Positions 7,043 through 8,603 of a DNA stretch of 8,603 bases are shown in pieces. The stretch comes from an uncultured Parabacteroides sp. (GTDB taxonomy: Bacteria > Bacteroidota > Bacteroidia > Bacteroidales > Tannerellaceae). Location: assembly GCA_900770835.1 (NCBI GenBank), contig CAAGLQ010000262.1:1-8603 (forward strand). Reading direction: 5' to 3'. The notes below the pieces were generated by a model. That model had not been told where the DNA came from. It saw only the letters and a program-made list of their open reading frames with translations, and searched no databases. The position numbers and the translations under genes are program-made. Position 1 is the stretch's first letter; each line of letters starts with the position of its first letter.

Positions 7043-8603
7043 TTATTCTTCGGTTAATTTTGCCTCAGCAGGCAAGGCCTCCTCCTGCTCATCTGTCACA
7101 GGAGCGGTTTTCTGTTTCTTGAAATTGAACAGTTCACGCAACTTCATCATCTTCTTGCGCAGCACGATACCACCACCCGTCTCGATGATCTCTCCCTCCA
7201 ACAGACTCTCGTAGTTCTTATCGTGGAACAGCTTGACATAGCGTGAGCCGCTACTATCCAGTCGATACTCCACCGATACATTGTCGATGAAGGGCTGCGC
7301 CTGACCATTGTTGATATTCTCTCCAGTGGAGATGCGCCCTCCTAAAACAACCCGGATTCGGTCGTTGTAAAATCGCTTGGCGAAGCGGAAAGAGTAGTCC
7401 GTACGAGTTCCACCTCCCTCGCTGCCATCATTGTAAGAATCCATGCCAAAACTGATGTCCACCGTCTTTAAGGCACTACCCGCAATGTTATTGATCTCAC
7501 TCTGCAAGAAGCTGCTCAAGGCATCGCCCATATTGACATTCACCTTGCCGGTACCAGTCGTTCCTCCTAAATAGAGGCCGGTGACCAACATGCTCACTGC
7601 CAACTTGGCCCGCTCCTCCGGTCCTTTGGCGGTCAGCTCTTCTTGCATGGCCATATCCTCCGGTGCCTCCAAGGTAAACTCTAACCCCAAGTTCTCCAAG
7701 GTCTGCGAGAGCGCTAAGCCTACATCGAACTTCACCTGCCGAGGTGAGGATTGTCCCGTAGGTGTCACTGAGGCACGTAGTTGCTCCGTAGCCGCCAAGT
7801 TGAGTTGTGGGTTCATCGGATCGCCTGTCCACTGTACATAGCTGCCCTCCTTGATGGTAAACTCCTTCAAAGGAATCACCGGGATAGCATATTTCAGCGT
7901 TCCACCGCTTAAAGTGTATCGTCCGTTCAGCAGCATATCGCCTTGCGGTGTATATTGATAAGAGAGATCGCCTCCTCCTTCTAACCGGATATGGCTACTC
8001 TCATCGCCATAGAGATCCACGTTTGCCTGTACCGCCGGATCAATCCGGATGGTCATCAACATGTCCATACCGCCCATTGGCAAGGGAGGCTTACGGGGCA
8101 TCCGTCGGCGCAATGTGTCGGCAAAGGAGGTGAAAGTCACCAAGTCGGCCATACGGTCTTGTGCCTCCAAGGGAGAATCCTTCCAGACGTAAGTCATGTT
8201 CGTCCCACCTAAGAGTTGCAGGTCACCCCGCATCACCAAGGCATCCACCGGCCCCTTGGCTGTGGCATTGAGATTGGCGAACAACTTGCCATAAACTAAG
8301 CTCTCCTCGCTCTTCTTGCTATTAAACAGTTGCAGGTTGTTGGCCGTTAATTTCAAGTCGGCCATCATCTGTGCTGGATTATTGAAATCCACATAGCCAT
8401 TGATCAAGAAGGGATTCTGGTTATAGGCATAAATCGCAAATTTATCTAACAACAGGCGGTTGCGCTGGATCTGTATCTGCCGATCATCGAAGCGGAACGA
8501 AGAGCCTGCCGCACCGATATAGACAGAGGCGCTGTCAAGCAGCAAGGTGCCATCTACCCAAGGCTGTGCACTGGTTCCCGTGATCGCCAAGGTGCCATCC
8601 ACA
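7043..8603 (-). CDS. tamB: TamB/DUF490 translocation and assembly module protein, C-terminal part
   Basis: AsmA-like protein that spans the periplasm from an inner-membrane anchor, with a hydrophobic beta-groove thought to carry phospholipid or assist outer-membrane protein assembly. Only the last ~519 residues are here; the gene runs off the right edge. Bacteroidota TamB proteins are usually near 1500 residues, so about two thirds is missing. The visible part has the repetitive beta-strand pattern of DUF490: alternating polar and hydrophobic strands with DGTL, GDLQLLGG, GGDLSYQY and GRYTLSGGTLKY turns, then the conserved FTIKEGSYVQWTGDPMNPQL and LNLAATEQLRASV stretch, and near the end a SSFLQSEINNIAG..VDISFG block with a final barrel-like segment. 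A charged tail (LRKKMMKLRELFNFKKQK, then Glu/Ala-rich) ends the protein, a Bacteroidota feature. The stop TAA (7045-7043) lies five bases before the tamL start. The N-terminal membrane anchor and the operon promoter are outside the window. Confidence 0.92.
   Translation of the reverse strand, partial: VDGTLAITGTSAQPWVDGTLLLDSASVYIGAAGSSFRFDDRQIQIQRNRLLLDKFAIYAYNQNPFLINGYVDFNNPAQMMADLKLTANNLQLFNSKKSEESLVYGKLFANLNATAKGPVDALVMRGDLQLLGGTNMTYVWKDSPLEAQDRMADLVTFTSFADTLRRRMPRKPPLPMGGMDMLMTIRIDPAVQANVDLYGDESSHIRLEGGGDLSYQYTPQGDMLLNGRYTLSGGTLKYAIPVIPLKEFTIKEGSYVQWTGDPMNPQLNLAATEQLRASVTPTGQSSPRQVKFDVGLALSQTLENLGLEFTLEAPEDMAMQEELTAKGPEERAKLAVSMLVTGLYLGGTTGTGKVNVNMGDALSSFLQSEINNIAGSALKTVDISFGMDSYNDGSEGGGTRTDYSFRFAKRFYNDRIRVVLGGRISTGENINNGQAQPFIDNVSVEYRLDSSGSRYVKLFHDKNYESLLEGEIIETGGGIVLRKKMMKLRELFNFKKQKTAPVTDEQEEALPAEAKLTEE

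Noticed and set aside
7497..7832. 111-residue - strand ORF inside tamB
   Set aside because: It is out of frame with the clear TamB reading frame, which is continuous through this stretch; a frame shadow.

Overview
The window looks like chromosomal DNA of a member of the Bacteroidales, possibly Parabacteroides or a close relative. The genus is a guess from protein style, not from a search. The basis is a SusC/SusD outer-membrane pair, lipoprotein signals followed by acidic residues, and a Bacteroidota-type tamB-tamL pair. No mobile element, tRNA, rRNA or CRISPR array is visible.

Left half, + strand (1-4506): a susC-like TonB-dependent transporter gene that lacks its 5' part in this window, then a complete susD-like lipoprotein gene 37 bases downstream. 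Together they would form a 'pedal bin' importer: SusD is the surface lid that captures ligand, and SusC is the TonB-energised barrel. The substrate cannot be named because no enzyme, sensor or anti-sigma gene is in view. The susC frame is closed by a TAG at 3-5, only two codons before homology begins, so the 5' end of this gene needs checking.

Middle (4507-4724): a 218-base convergent intergenic region. It holds a strong hairpin terminator just after susD. Further on there are three copies of a 17-base near-palindrome at exact 23-base spacing, the middle copy better matched in inverted orientation. This is the least explained structure in the window.

Right half, - strand (8603-4725): the C-terminal third of a TamB/DUF490 protein, then five bases later a complete Omp85-family lipoprotein of the TamL type. 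They form one leftward operon for outer-membrane biogenesis, spanning the periplasm (TamB) and ending in an outer-membrane POTRA-barrel (TamL). The link to susCD is only positional: the two units converge and are separated by the terminator.

No new multi-gene system is evident. The two points most worth following are the frame break at the very start of susC and the iterated palindrome cluster.
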